A stretch of DNA of 64,000 nucleotides from Bacteroidota bacterium (lineage in GTDB: Bacteria > Bacteroidota > Bacteroidia > B-17B0 > Aurantibacillaceae). Shown here in pieces: positions 27,176 through 35,995 of the stretch. The translations under genes and the position numbers were made by a program. The notes beneath the pieces were generated by a model. That model did no database searches. It was not told the origin of the DNA and saw only the letters and a program-made list of their open reading frames with translations. Position 1 is the stretch's first letter. Each line of letters begins with the position of its first letter. The stretch is taken from the NCBI GenBank assembly GCA_013288015.1, contig JABDCR010000001.1, positions 38,158-102,157 of the forward strand, read 5' to 3'.

Positions 27176-27400
27176 ATGAAAAAAGTAAGTTTAATGGTAG
27201 TTGCAGCGCTTTTAAGTGCTAGCATGTTTGCCAACAGCGCAAGCCTACCAAAAAAAGGAGCAACAGTTAACGGTACAAAACCAAAAACTGAAACAAGCAA
27301 AACGCACAAACAAAAAGACAAACAAAAAGCCGCAACACCAAAAACAAAAGAGCAAAAGGCAGCTCAAAAGGAGCCTAAAAAAGCAAAAGGCACAAAATAG
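27176..27400 (+). CDS. Small secreted lysine-rich protein
   Basis: A 74-residue protein. Residues 1-22 form a signal peptide (KKVSLMVVAALLSASMFANSA). The mature part is almost only Lys, Ala, Thr, Gln, Glu and Pro, strongly basic and presumably disordered. Such short basic exported proteins are common in Bacteroidota and are not assigned a role. It has its own upstream control region with a sigma-54-like site and is followed by a clear terminator at 27417-27451, so it is a one-gene unit. Confidence 0.8.
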   Translation: MKKVSLMVVAALLSASMFANSASLPKKGATVNGTKPKTETSKTHKQKDKQKAATPKTKEQKAAQKEPKKAKGTK

Positions 27401-27416
27401 GTTTGTGTTATGTTAG

Positions 27417-27451
27417 AAAAAAAGCATGTGATGAACTCGCATGCTTTTTTT
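27417..27451 (+). terminator. Rho-independent terminator
   Basis: AAAAAAAGCATG (27417-27428) pairs with CATGCTTTTTTT (27440-27451), a 12-bp perfect stem with a T-rich 3' side, 16 nt after the small Lys-rich gene. Confidence 0.88.
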
Positions 27452-27480
27452 ATGCATTATAGTTTTATATTTACCACATT

Positions 27481-28527
27481 ATGAAACTTAGCTACGCCCT
27501 TTATTTACTTAAATTTAAACACCCGTTCGGACTTTCTTATGGAAGCAGAACAACTACTGAAGTTGTTTATGTAAAAATTGAACATGATGGAATTGTTGGT
27601 TATGGTGAAGCTACACTCCCACCCTATTTAGGAGAAACACAAACATCGGTTATTGATTTTTTAAAGAAAGCCGCAGTTGTTTTAAAAAATTTTAAACTTT
27701 CGTTTTTAATAGAAGAAGTTATTAGTGCAATTGATGCTATTACCCCTAACAACAATGCCGCTAAAGCTTCTGTAGATATTGCTTTGCATGATTTGTTAGG
27801 GAAGTATTTAAATAGACCTGTTTATGCTTTATTAGGTTTAGAAAAGCCTCTGCCAAAAAACACGTCGGTTACCATTAGTATAGGAGATTTAAATTTGATA
27901 CCGGAAAAATTAAACGAATTACAAGACTATAAAATTTTAAAAATAAAACTGGGAAATAAAAACGATACCGAAATTATTGAATGCATAAGAGTTAACACTG
28001 ATAAGCCTTTAGTGGTTGATGTAAACCAAGGATGGGCCGATAAAAACCAAGCTTTAGAAATGATAGAATGGCTGAGCCCTAAAAATGTTTTATTTATTGA
28101 ACAGCCATTGGCAAAAAATAATTATGATGATATGGCTTGGTTAAACGAAAGAAGTCCTATTGCTATAATCGCCGATGAAAGCATGTTGCGTTTTAGTGAT
28201 ATGGATAAAATTGCGAAATGTTTTAGTGGCATTAATTTAAAATTGATGAAATGTACCGGGCTTTTTGAAGCTGTTAAAATTATACATTACGCCAAGCAAA
28301 AGGGTTTGAAAATTAATATTGGTTGCATGTCGGAGAGTTCGTGTGGAATAGCTGCCGCTGCCCAATTAATGCAACATGCAGATTGGATTGATTTAGATGG
28401 GCCGTTATTAATAAATAACAACCCATTTACAGGAGTTAGTTTTAAAGATGGCAAACTTGAAATAAACAATTTAAAAGGTACCGGAGCCGAATTAGTAAAT
28501 AAGGAATTAAATTTTGTTGTTGCTTAA
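27481..28527 (+). CDS. Dipeptide epimerase, enolase superfamily
   Basis: Probably epimerises L-Ala-D/L-Glu or related dipeptides, recycling cell-wall peptides. The 348-residue protein shows the muconate-lactonising subgroup layout: an N-terminal capping domain (KHPFGLSYGSRTTTEVVYV, GYGEATLPPYLGET), then the barrel with KIKLGN (KxK general base near residue 157), VDVNQGW and EQPL metal ligands, IADES, and LKLMKCTGL with the second lysine. MSESSCGIAAAAQL near 284 closes the site. Substrate is inferred from the family. Single gene, with a bidirectional terminator behind it. Confidence 0.88.
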   Translation: MKLSYALYLLKFKHPFGLSYGSRTTTEVVYVKIEHDGIVGYGEATLPPYLGETQTSVIDFLKKAAVVLKNFKLSFLIEEVISAIDAITPNNNAAKASVDIALHDLLGKYLNRPVYALLGLEKPLPKNTSVTISIGDLNLIPEKLNELQDYKILKIKLGNKNDTEIIECIRVNTDKPLVVDVNQGWADKNQALEMIEWLSPKNVLFIEQPLAKNNYDDMAWLNERSPIAIIADESMLRFSDMDKIAKCFSGINLKLMKCTGLFEAVKIIHYAKQKGLKINIGCMSESSCGIAAAAQLMQHADWIDLDGPLLINNNPFTGVSFKDGKLEINNLKGTGAELVNKELNFVVA

Positions 28528-28546
28528 CTTACAAAACCAATAAACT

Positions 28547-28578
28547 AAAAACGCCATACAAATTGTATGGCGTTTTTT
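28547..28578. terminator. Bidirectional terminator between epimerase and M4 protease genes
   Basis: AAAAACGCCATACA (28547-28560), loop AAT, TGTATGGCGTTTTT (28564-28577): a 14-bp perfect stem with T-runs on both strands. It lies between two convergent genes and can serve both. Confidence 0.9.
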
Positions 28579-28600
28579 ATTGAGGGATAATTTTGATTTA

Positions 28601-31498
28601 TTAATCCTTAATAAATCTAATTATTTTAGTTTGGTTATCGGTTGAATTTATTTTCATAAAATAAACCCCATTAGCTAAGTTTGCTATATCAATGGTTTGC
28701 ACTTGTTGCGCGCCGTTTACTTTTTGTTCGGCAACAACTGTTTGTCCAATAATATCAGTTACAGAAATAGAGCTTGTATTGTCAGGTGCGCTAACAAAAA
28801 TACTGTTATGAGCAGGATTTGGATAAATAGAAATAGATGATGATTGTGCATTATTGGTTGCAATGCCCGCACAAGTGCTTATACTTGGTGTAACAACACT
28901 TGCAGGACTATAACATGGTGCATCAGGTACTACTTGCCAGTTATAGAACCAATAATAATAAGTTGGAGCTGTTGAAGTTACATCTGTTCCTGTAATTGAT
29001 GCTACAGTACTTACTGCTATAGGATATGTTGCGCCTCCATTATTACGGAATAAATTAATATTTGTACCTGTAGCGACAAAGCGATAACCTGTGCCAATAG
29101 GAACGTGCCAGTTAAGTGTTACTGTATTTACTCCACCAACAATAGAAGCCGGGCTAATGCTTTGCAAAGTAGCACCCGTGTTATCCAATAATTGTATGGT
29201 TGGTTGCGAAGTTGCTGATGGGTCTCCATAAATATCAACCGAACTAAGCATAAATCCAGCAGTAGCATCAAAAATTAAATAATGTGAAAAGTTAAGATAA
29301 CCTCCTGCATTTAAGGTTGTATTTAATGCGGGTGCTCCTGTAACCGTTGTGGTACCTGTTGTCATAATACTACTTGTAGCAGAATAAGAGGTAGAAGTTG
29401 TAAGCGTTGGTGTAGTGTACACAGAGCCAGTACCAACTGTACCTGAAGCATTTGACCAAGTTATAGTTCCTGCTCCGTTTGCAGTAAGCACAAATGATTG
29501 AGGTCCACAAGCCGCTGTACTACTTGTTACACTTGGTGCACCGTTTACCGTTATATAGCTTGTTTTGGTAAGCGTATCTTTACTTGTAGCAGAGCAAGTT
29601 CCGGTTGCAATTAATTGAACAGCATAAGTTCCTGCAGCAGTGTATGTATGTGCAGGAGCGGCTGTTGTACTTGTTGCACCATCGCCAAAACTCCAATTGT
29701 ATGTTGTAGCACCGGTTGTGTTATTAGTAAAATTAACTGTTAAAGGCACTGAGCAAGACATTGTGTTATCAGCTAAAAAAGCCGCTGTCGGCACTCCGCT
29801 TCCGGTTGCAGCAGCCCCTACACCAACAGCATACCAAGCGTTAGTAGTTGAAGCCAACTCTTGAGAGCAAATGCCGTACAAATCAGTTGCTGCTTCTATC
29901 ATAGCAGTACGTGCATCGGCATATGTAGTATTTTGCGTAAAATATACTGTGTTACCACGGAATGCAATAAATTTTGCTTCTGCCATGGTTATACCTGTTA
30001 CATTCCATACACTGCCTATATCATTAGTTCCACTACCACCCTGGCATAATAAATAGTACCAATAAATAAATGGACCATTATTATTATGGCACTCTCCGTT
30101 AGGATCCCAATTAGTGCCCATATAACAATTTGGTTGCCCTATATTTTTAGGGTTTGACATATCTCTAATACCCGCATGATTTGGAACACCGGCTGTAGTA
30201 CAAGTTATATCACCACCAATTATCCAATCCCATTGATTAGGACGCGCATAATTTTCGATAGTAGTTCCAAAAATATCTGAATTTCCTTCATTAAGGGCCG
30301 AAGCTTCGTCTGTTCCTCCGCCATTTAACATAGAAGTAAAAGAAGTTAAGCCATGCGTAATTTCATGACCACAAACATCAAGAGCTGTCATCATTAAAAA
30401 TCCTTGACTAACATCACCATCGCCATAGGTCATTTCTGTACCATCCCAATATGCATTTACGAAATTAGTGCTGTAGTGCATATAACTATTAAGCGCATAG
30501 CCATTTCCATCGATACTATTTCTGTTATGAATATTTTTATAATAATCGTAAGTTTTTTCAGCACCCCAATGAGCGTCAGCTGCAGCTTGATCAGTTCCTG
30601 GTAAGTTCCATGTGCTTGAAGTGTTTGTAAAATCGGTTTGCGTATAATTAGTTGTATTGTTCATGTTATACGTGTTTATACCCAAGCCACGTCCGGTTTC
30701 ACGTAAACGATACGCATTTGTACCGGTGTTATCAGATGTCATAGTTACAGTACCACTATACATGGTAACAGCCGAGCCAACTACATCTGTATTACAAATA
30801 AGGCTTTTGCTATCTAATATTTCACCACTTTGTGCGTCAACAAAAACATTGGCACGAGATAAAGGTTCAACCGCATATATATTAAATTTATAAGCTAGCT
30901 TTAAACTAGAAGCTGAATAGTCTGCACCTTTTTTATGTATAACAACTAATTCTCCTTTTGGGTAATAAGTAAAATTAGAGTTATTTAGTTCTTTACGTTT
31001 TTGCGCTTCTTCTGCCTCATTATCCCATTTATATTTTTTGGCGTTTACTTTTTTTAATGCAAACTGTAAAGCATCTGCTTCTGATAAAGAAGCAGAATAA
31101 GAAGAACTCATGTTTTGAAAATATTCTCCATTAACAGTTTGTAATTTTCCATCACGGTAATGTGTAATTAATTGTGTTCCTTCAACCGGATAACCATTGG
31201 CATATTGTTTATATCGAGTATGTGTAAATCCCAATTCATCGTTTTCGACACTATATGATTTTAAAGTTGATGTGCTTGGTAAATTAAAGGCATAAGTTGC
31301 CCACTCAACAAATTTATCGGGAGTTACATTTTGCGCTTCGGTAAACCTGATAAAGTTTGGCAGCTTTGTTTCTTGATGATATGAAACAACTTTTACGTTA
31401 CCTAAACGAGTTTGTTCTTGCGCAAAAGACTGATTAATTCCTAAGCCAAAAAGGCTTATAAATGCTAAGCCTTTTAAAAAGTAGTTGTTGTTTTTCAT
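28601..31498 (-). CDS. M4 (thermolysin-like) metalloprotease with PKD domain and T9SS sorting domain
   Basis: Secreted zinc endopeptidase of 965 residues. Signal peptide (about 1-27, ending SFAQ), an FTP/PepSY-type propeptide, then the M4 catalytic domain with HEITH (His378, Glu379, His382) and the third ligand in LNEGNSDIFG (Glu404). A PKD domain follows (YNWSFGDGATSTT), then a domain of about 200 residues with VFTW-like beta pattern, and a type A sorting domain ending YFMKINSTDNQTKIIRFIKD. I chose the ATG at 31498: the frame runs on to 31537 but only the downstream Met gives a normal signal peptide. Likely exported by T9SS and used for protein degradation outside the cell. Confidence 0.94.
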   Translation of the reverse strand: MKNNNYFLKGLAFISLFGLGINQSFAQEQTRLGNVKVVSYHQETKLPNFIRFTEAQNVTPDKFVEWATYAFNLPSTSTLKSYSVENDELGFTHTRYKQYANGYPVEGTQLITHYRDGKLQTVNGEYFQNMSSSYSASLSEADALQFALKKVNAKKYKWDNEAEEAQKRKELNNSNFTYYPKGELVVIHKKGADYSASSLKLAYKFNIYAVEPLSRANVFVDAQSGEILDSKSLICNTDVVGSAVTMYSGTVTMTSDNTGTNAYRLRETGRGLGINTYNMNNTTNYTQTDFTNTSSTWNLPGTDQAAADAHWGAEKTYDYYKNIHNRNSIDGNGYALNSYMHYSTNFVNAYWDGTEMTYGDGDVSQGFLMMTALDVCGHEITHGLTSFTSMLNGGGTDEASALNEGNSDIFGTTIENYARPNQWDWIIGGDITCTTAGVPNHAGIRDMSNPKNIGQPNCYMGTNWDPNGECHNNNGPFIYWYYLLCQGGSGTNDIGSVWNVTGITMAEAKFIAFRGNTVYFTQNTTYADARTAMIEAATDLYGICSQELASTTNAWYAVGVGAAATGSGVPTAAFLADNTMSCSVPLTVNFTNNTTGATTYNWSFGDGATSTTAAPAHTYTAAGTYAVQLIATGTCSATSKDTLTKTSYITVNGAPSVTSSTAACGPQSFVLTANGAGTITWSNASGTVGTGSVYTTPTLTTSTSYSATSSIMTTGTTTVTGAPALNTTLNAGGYLNFSHYLIFDATAGFMLSSVDIYGDPSATSQPTIQLLDNTGATLQSISPASIVGGVNTVTLNWHVPIGTGYRFVATGTNINLFRNNGGATYPIAVSTVASITGTDVTSTAPTYYYWFYNWQVVPDAPCYSPASVVTPSISTCAGIATNNAQSSSISIYPNPAHNSIFVSAPDNTSSISVTDIIGQTVVAEQKVNGAQQVQTIDIANLANGVYFMKINSTDNQTKIIRFIKD

Positions 31499-31674
31499 TT
31501 TGTGCAGGTTTAGTGGGTTTAGAGCAAAATAGGGCACTTTTTAGCCAATACAAGCAAAATGGTTTTATTGCATATTAGCTATGATGAAAGGTAGCAAATA
31601 AATTATAAACGGCAAAACCATTTTAACAATTAGATATCAATCGTTTCTGTTTTAACAAAAAAATAAAGGGTTTT

Positions 31675-34137
31675 TTATCCTTTCTTTATATTAATTGGTA
31701 CGGTAAGTTTAAAACTTATGTTACGCCCCATACTATAGATACCACTTCTGCCCGTACCATTAACAGGATAGTTATCAAAATATTTTAAACGACTCATATT
31801 ATTTTGATAAGCCACATCAGCGAGATTAGTGCCAAAAACACCAATGGTAAAAAGCGTTATACCTTTTTTGTTAATAATGTTAGAACCAAAACCTGCATTC
31901 AGCAATGTGTAACCAGGAGTTTTTGTTTCAGTATTATATGCTAAAAATGCACGGTTTTGAGCGGCATACCACTGCACACCAAATTTAATATAGATAGAGG
32001 AAAAGCAACCCATTTTCTTTTTAAACTCGGCACGCAATTCAGAAGTTGTATGTACAGGCGGAATGTAAGGAAGATACTTTGTGCTATCGGTAACTTTAAC
32101 GCCGTTGCCACCTAAATTAAGAGCGTATACAATTGATAGTGAGTTTTCAAAATGTAACCAATCTAAAGGATGAGGATGGATATCGATATGAGCCTCACCA
32201 CCATATAATTGTGCATTAGTTTGCTGAAATTTAAATACGGGATATGATGCACCTGCTTGCACTATGGTAGAATCTCCCCCGTGCGCACTTTGTAGTTTTT
32301 GATTAAAAATATAATTACTGATATTGTTATTAAAAACTTCAATACTGGTAGAGATATGGTCATCATCGTAAAAAATACCCACATCTTCCTGCAAAGAAAA
32401 CTCAGGTTTAAAACTTGAGTTACCCAATTGATCGAAACCTGTACCAGGATGGATGCCATTGGCCGAAATCTCTGAAATGTTGGGGGCACGGAAACCACGC
32501 GCTATATTAGCTTTAAATAAAAGTCTTTCGGATACATTAAAGGTTGCACCCGCGCTACCACTAAAACCGGAAAAAATATGCTTGTATTGTGTAAATTGAT
32601 GTGTAGCACCAACGGTATCTTTTCCGGCTACAATCATATCAAAACCCGTTGTTGGATTTGTACCAACATACATACTACTATTGTTAAAACTTCGGGTGTC
32701 GTAGCGTGCACCGGCAGCAATATCCCATTTACCAATATTCTTTTTTAAAAAAGCAAAAGGTGCAAAATCAAAAAGAGAATAATTTGGAATAACAAACTCA
32801 GTGGCTGCATTTGTATTATTTGTTTGGTACATTCCATTGATGCCCACTATGCTTTCAAAACCTTTTCGCTCAGGTAAATAATATTTTATATCGTAAGTAG
32901 CTGTGTTTAACTTTAAATACAAACCTGCAATATCGGGTGCTTGTGGATGCGCATATTCCCTACGAATGCTTTGTTGATACCCCAAATTAACTGCTAACTT
33001 ACTCTGCCTTATAATAAAATTATTATTTAAAAAAGCACGGTAATGTTGTACGTGTTGGTGTTGAGTTGAGATGGTATATGACTTTAATTCGGCAGGAGAA
33101 ACAATTGGGCGAAAAGTATCTGCCTCGGTTATTTGCTTAGTAAATTTACGTGTGGTGCTATCTCGGCTACCATCCGGAATTTCTTGTAAGTTATCGAAGG
33201 CAGAAACATTTAAATGTGAATAACCCCACTTGCGGTTTATCCCTAAATTTACATTAAAATCGGTTTCCTTAAACCCCGTGTTGTAAACTCTACCATCATA
33301 TTTATTTTGATAATTAGTTGCCTCTTTATGCGAGGCGCGCAAGCCCCAAATAAATCCATTTGAATTGCCGGCCATATTTGCCGAACCAGCAAACAACCCA
33401 TTATTGGTTTGATAATTGGTTTGTATATCGCCCTTTATAACACCTTGGGGAAGCGTATTTGCAGGCAATAAATTTACAACACCTGCAAGCGCATCGCTAC
33501 CATAAATTAAACTAGCGGGACCTTTTACAACTTCTATTCTATCAATTAAAAATTGATCCATTTCTATGCCATGTTCATCACCCCATTGTTGTCCCTCTTG
33601 CCTGACACCATCAAACAAGGTTAGGATTCGGTTATAACCTAAACCACGTATAAAAGGTTTAGAAACATTGGGCCCCGTACTTAAAGCGCTAACACCAGGC
33701 GTTCGGGCAATAGCATCAATAGCGTTGGTAGCCGTGTTTTGGGTTAAATATTTATTATCGATAGAAATAATGGGTATAGGGCTTCTTTTTATTTCGGTTG
33801 TTTTTGAAACGCCCGTTACAACTACTTCATTAGATTCTAAAACAGATTGTTCTAATAAAATAGTCAACTCAGAAACTGCCGATAAATCAATTAACTGGAC
33901 AAAAGTTTTGTACCCAACTAATTTTACCTGCATAATGGTTTTTGTTTTTGGCAGGTTTTTTATTTCATATGAGCCATCTGTTTTTGAGGCCGTACCGTTT
34001 TTTAAATCAGGGAAATAAATAATTGCGCCCGGAAGGGGCTCATTGTTTTGCTTATCGCGCACAAAGCCTTTGAGGTTGTTTTGTGCGCTACTGTTATACA
34101 TAACAAATAGTGTTATGATAAATAAAATATTTTTCAT
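31675..34137 (-). CDS. TonB-dependent outer-membrane receptor, probably for a metal
   Basis: An 820-residue outer-membrane transporter. Signal peptide (1-18), a carboxypeptidase-regulatory-like domain at about 21-100 (LKGFVRDKQNNEPLPGA), a plug domain near 110-230 (NAIDAIARTPGV, FIRGLGYNRI, RIEVVKGPASLIYGSDALAG), and a beta-barrel to the C-terminus. The plug segment QEGQQWGDEHGIEMDQF resembles zinc-type receptors such as ZnuD; this substrate is inference. A small exported protein lies 71 nt upstream on the same strand. No SusD gene follows, so it is not a glycan utilisation pair. Confidence 0.9.
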   Translation of the reverse strand: MKNILFIITLFVMYNSSAQNNLKGFVRDKQNNEPLPGAIIYFPDLKNGTASKTDGSYEIKNLPKTKTIMQVKLVGYKTFVQLIDLSAVSELTILLEQSVLESNEVVVTGVSKTTEIKRSPIPIISIDNKYLTQNTATNAIDAIARTPGVSALSTGPNVSKPFIRGLGYNRILTLFDGVRQEGQQWGDEHGIEMDQFLIDRIEVVKGPASLIYGSDALAGVVNLLPANTLPQGVIKGDIQTNYQTNNGLFAGSANMAGNSNGFIWGLRASHKEATNYQNKYDGRVYNTGFKETDFNVNLGINRKWGYSHLNVSAFDNLQEIPDGSRDSTTRKFTKQITEADTFRPIVSPAELKSYTISTQHQHVQHYRAFLNNNFIIRQSKLAVNLGYQQSIRREYAHPQAPDIAGLYLKLNTATYDIKYYLPERKGFESIVGINGMYQTNNTNAATEFVIPNYSLFDFAPFAFLKKNIGKWDIAAGARYDTRSFNNSSMYVGTNPTTGFDMIVAGKDTVGATHQFTQYKHIFSGFSGSAGATFNVSERLLFKANIARGFRAPNISEISANGIHPGTGFDQLGNSSFKPEFSLQEDVGIFYDDDHISTSIEVFNNNISNYIFNQKLQSAHGGDSTIVQAGASYPVFKFQQTNAQLYGGEAHIDIHPHPLDWLHFENSLSIVYALNLGGNGVKVTDSTKYLPYIPPVHTTSELRAEFKKKMGCFSSIYIKFGVQWYAAQNRAFLAYNTETKTPGYTLLNAGFGSNIINKKGITLFTIGVFGTNLADVAYQNNMSRLKYFDNYPVNGTGRSGIYSMGRNISFKLTVPINIKKG

Positions 34138-34208
34138 GTGCTTAATTTTTAAAATGAATAATTAATGTAACGGCAAAAAATGCTCATTACAAAAAGAAAC
34201 GATAAAAA

Positions 34209-34547
34209 TTAAGCTATTGGGGGAGCCCTTGCAGGAAGGCTTATTTTAACCTTGTGAGAAACCGAAGAAATTTCGGCTATTTTATATTGAGATATAACAA
34301 CACGAAAAACAAAAACTGAATGTGAAACTGTTAAAACATCATAAACAGGTGTATTTGCTTTAAAAATATCGCAACTGGTATGTTCACTCTCTACGTGAGT
34401 GCCTAAATCTTTGTGGTAAAAATCGCAATAGTTATCAGCCGTATCAGTATGGTTTGCAAAGGCATTGTGCAATACCGACGGAGGTAACGCCGCCAGCGAA
34501 AAAACCAATAATAAAAAACCAGCTATATATTTTTTTATTTTTTGCAC
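34209..34547 (-). CDS. Small exported His/Cys-containing protein next to the TonB receptor
   Basis: A 112-residue protein starting at GTG 34547. Residues 1-31 form a signal peptide (VQKIKKYIAGFLLLVFSLAA, cleavage near NAFA). The mature part has HTDTADNYCDFYHKDLG and VESEHTSCDIFKA, rich in His, Cys and Asp, and the end is LPARAPPIA. Small proteins ending in R-[AG]-PP often stand beside metal-related TonB receptors or efflux genes in Bacteroidota, as far as I recall. The frame is open to an ATG at 34577, but a -7 box lies at 34553-34560 and the upstream extension spoils the signal peptide. Possibly a metal sensor or chaperone; not proven. Confidence 0.68.
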   Translation of the reverse strand: MQKIKKYIAGFLLLVFSLAALPPSVLHNAFANHTDTADNYCDFYHKDLGTHVESEHTSCDIFKANTPVYDVLTVSHSVFVFRVVISQYKIAEISSVSHKVKISLPARAPPIA

Positions 34548-34552
34548 CGTGG

Positions 34553-34560
34553 CAAATATA
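34553..34560 (-). promoter_or_regulatory. -7 promoter box of the small protein and TonB receptor
   Basis: TATATTTG on the minus strand, 5 nt upstream of the GTG at 34547. It lies within the longer reading frame and so argues for the GTG start and a very short leader. Confidence 0.42.
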
Positions 34561-34613
34561 TAAAACTTAGCAAACAATATTTTGTTTTAACACTTTATCT
34601 TATCGTTTTTACG

Positions 34614-34621
34614 TAAATTTG
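34614..34621 (+). promoter_or_regulatory. -7 promoter box of the lipoprotein and outer-membrane protein genes
   Basis: TAAATTTG on the plus strand, 15 nt before the ATG at 34637. It overlaps the TTG at 34619 that would be the alternative start, which makes the downstream ATG the better choice. Confidence 0.42.
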
Positions 34622-34636
34622 ATGGAATTGAGTCCC

Positions 34637-35029
34637 ATGAAAAAGTCAGTTTTTATATTATTTGCATTTATTGTTTGTTTAACTATTTGTAGTTGTAAAA
34701 AAACCAACAACGATGCAGTTGCTTACGGCACATCGAAAAATTATTCGGACATAGCAAGTACACCACCAAGCACAGGTGGAACATTTTCATTTACAAAAAT
34801 TACATTAACTCCTAACCCAGTTAAAATAGGTATCGCATCTAAATTATATGCTACCGCCACCGGAAATAATTTAACCTATAAGTGGACAACATCACACGGC
34901 GATTTATTCGGTAATGGTGCTGCTATTTATTACAGCGATTCGTGTATAGGAACTTATACAATAACCTGCGTAGTTTCTGATGGTGTACATTCTGCTACCA
35001 TTACAATTCCTATTACAGTATCGAATTAA
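34637..35029 (+). CDS. Putative lipoprotein with Ig/PKD-like fold
   Basis: A 130-residue protein with a lipoprotein signal: KKSVFILFAFIVCLTICSCKK, with the lipobox ICSC giving lipidation at the second Cys. The mature part has strand-rich FTKITLTPNPVKIGIASKLYA and GTYTITCVVSDGVHSATITIPITV, an Ig- or PKD-like beta sandwich. It is divergent from the small protein of the TonB receptor group and lies 8 nt before the outer-membrane protein gene, so it is probably in one operon with it. No known function. Confidence 0.78.
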   Translation: MKKSVFILFAFIVCLTICSCKKTNNDAVAYGTSKNYSDIASTPPSTGGTFSFTKITLTPNPVKIGIASKLYATATGNNLTYKWTTSHGDLFGNGAAIYYSDSCIGTYTITCVVSDGVHSATITIPITVSN

Positions 35030-35037
35030 ATTACAGT

Positions 35038-35991
35038 ATGCGATATATTGTTTTACTATTATCTTATTTATTTTATAGTGTTACTGTTTTTGCTCAATGC
35101 ACATCAGGCTGTTGTGCACCAGGTACAGCAAACTTTGGGGTACTTGAAAAAGGAGACCTGCTACTATTCTCCTTTTTTAAAAGAGATTATTCAGATAAAT
35201 ATTATAGTGGAGATAAACCCGTTGCATTCAGTTATTTAAATAACGATTTTTCTGATTACAGTGGTTTAAGTTTATCATATGGCATTACAGATAAGTTTAC
35301 TATGCAAGCTTCATTTGGTTATTATATTAACAAAATAGAAAACTTTAATATACCTGTTATTGGTCAGCAACAATTAGTAGGAAGTGGTTTTTCGGATATG
35401 GAGTTATATGCTAAGTACAATATTTTTCATTCTAAAAACGACGTGCTTTCGCTTACATTATCAGGTGGTGTAAAATTACCAACAGGCCCTTATAAATTAG
35501 GTGTTGATAATGTAGAATTAACTCGCGATGTACAACCGGGTACTGGAGCTTACTCGGGCATGTTTACTTTTTATGCCATGCTAAAACCTTTTAAAAATAA
35601 AAAGAAAAGTATTATGTTTAACTCGAGAACTGATTACAACGGTGTTAACCCACAAGGTTATCAGTATGGAGTTACTAACACAAATACATTATCATCGGCT
35701 TTTAAATTATACAAAGACATTTCGTTTATTGCAATGGTGAGAAATGAAAATAAGGATTGCGATAAAGTAAACGGGGTGGGGTTATTTTCTAGTTGTTCTA
35801 GTCGTGTGTTTGTTACACCCGGTGTTGGCGTTTACTTAGGTCACGATTTAAATTTTTCGATTTACGGAGATTTTCCTGTTTATCAATATTATTCGGGCAT
35901 TCAGTTAGCCGCTAAATATGCTTTTAGTGTTGCGGTAACTAAAGTATTTGAGTTACATAAAAAACCATTACCAACCAGTCCGTTTAATTAG
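35038..35991 (+). CDS. Outer-membrane beta-barrel protein, transporter-like
   Basis: A 317-residue protein with signal peptide (about 1-19, ending VFAQ). The mature N-terminus is CTSGCCAPGTANFGVLEKGD, three cysteines in a short stretch. Alternating strands rich in Tyr, Phe and Gly follow, including LSGGVKLPTGPYKLG, typical of the MetA-like or transporter-type barrels of Bacteroidota. The cysteine cluster and the neighbouring TonB receptor group hint at metal handling; this is inference. It follows the lipoprotein gene by 8 nt and is followed after 4 nt by the PKD protein. Confidence 0.72.
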   Translation: MRYIVLLLSYLFYSVTVFAQCTSGCCAPGTANFGVLEKGDLLLFSFFKRDYSDKYYSGDKPVAFSYLNNDFSDYSGLSLSYGITDKFTMQASFGYYINKIENFNIPVIGQQQLVGSGFSDMELYAKYNIFHSKNDVLSLTLSGGVKLPTGPYKLGVDNVELTRDVQPGTGAYSGMFTFYAMLKPFKNKKKSIMFNSRTDYNGVNPQGYQYGVTNTNTLSSAFKLYKDISFIAMVRNENKDCDKVNGVGLFSSCSSRVFVTPGVGVYLGHDLNFSIYGDFPVYQYYSGIQLAAKYAFSVAVTKVFELHKKPLPTSPFN

Positions 35992-35995
35992 TAGT

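Noticed and set aside
27216..27416. Alternative frame over the Lys-rich gene
   Set aside because: It has no signal peptide and its Lys/Gln runs only reflect the A-rich codons of the real frame.
31499..31537. Upstream start of the M4 protease
   Set aside because: The extra 13 codons precede a perfect signal peptide and would mask it.
34548..34577. ATG start of the small protein next to the TonB receptor
   Set aside because: A -7 promoter box lies within this stretch and the extension places extra polar residues ahead of the signal peptide.
35948..35995. Upstream start of the PKD protein inside the preceding gene
   Set aside because: The signal peptide begins at 35996; the extension has no sense and overlaps the barrel gene.
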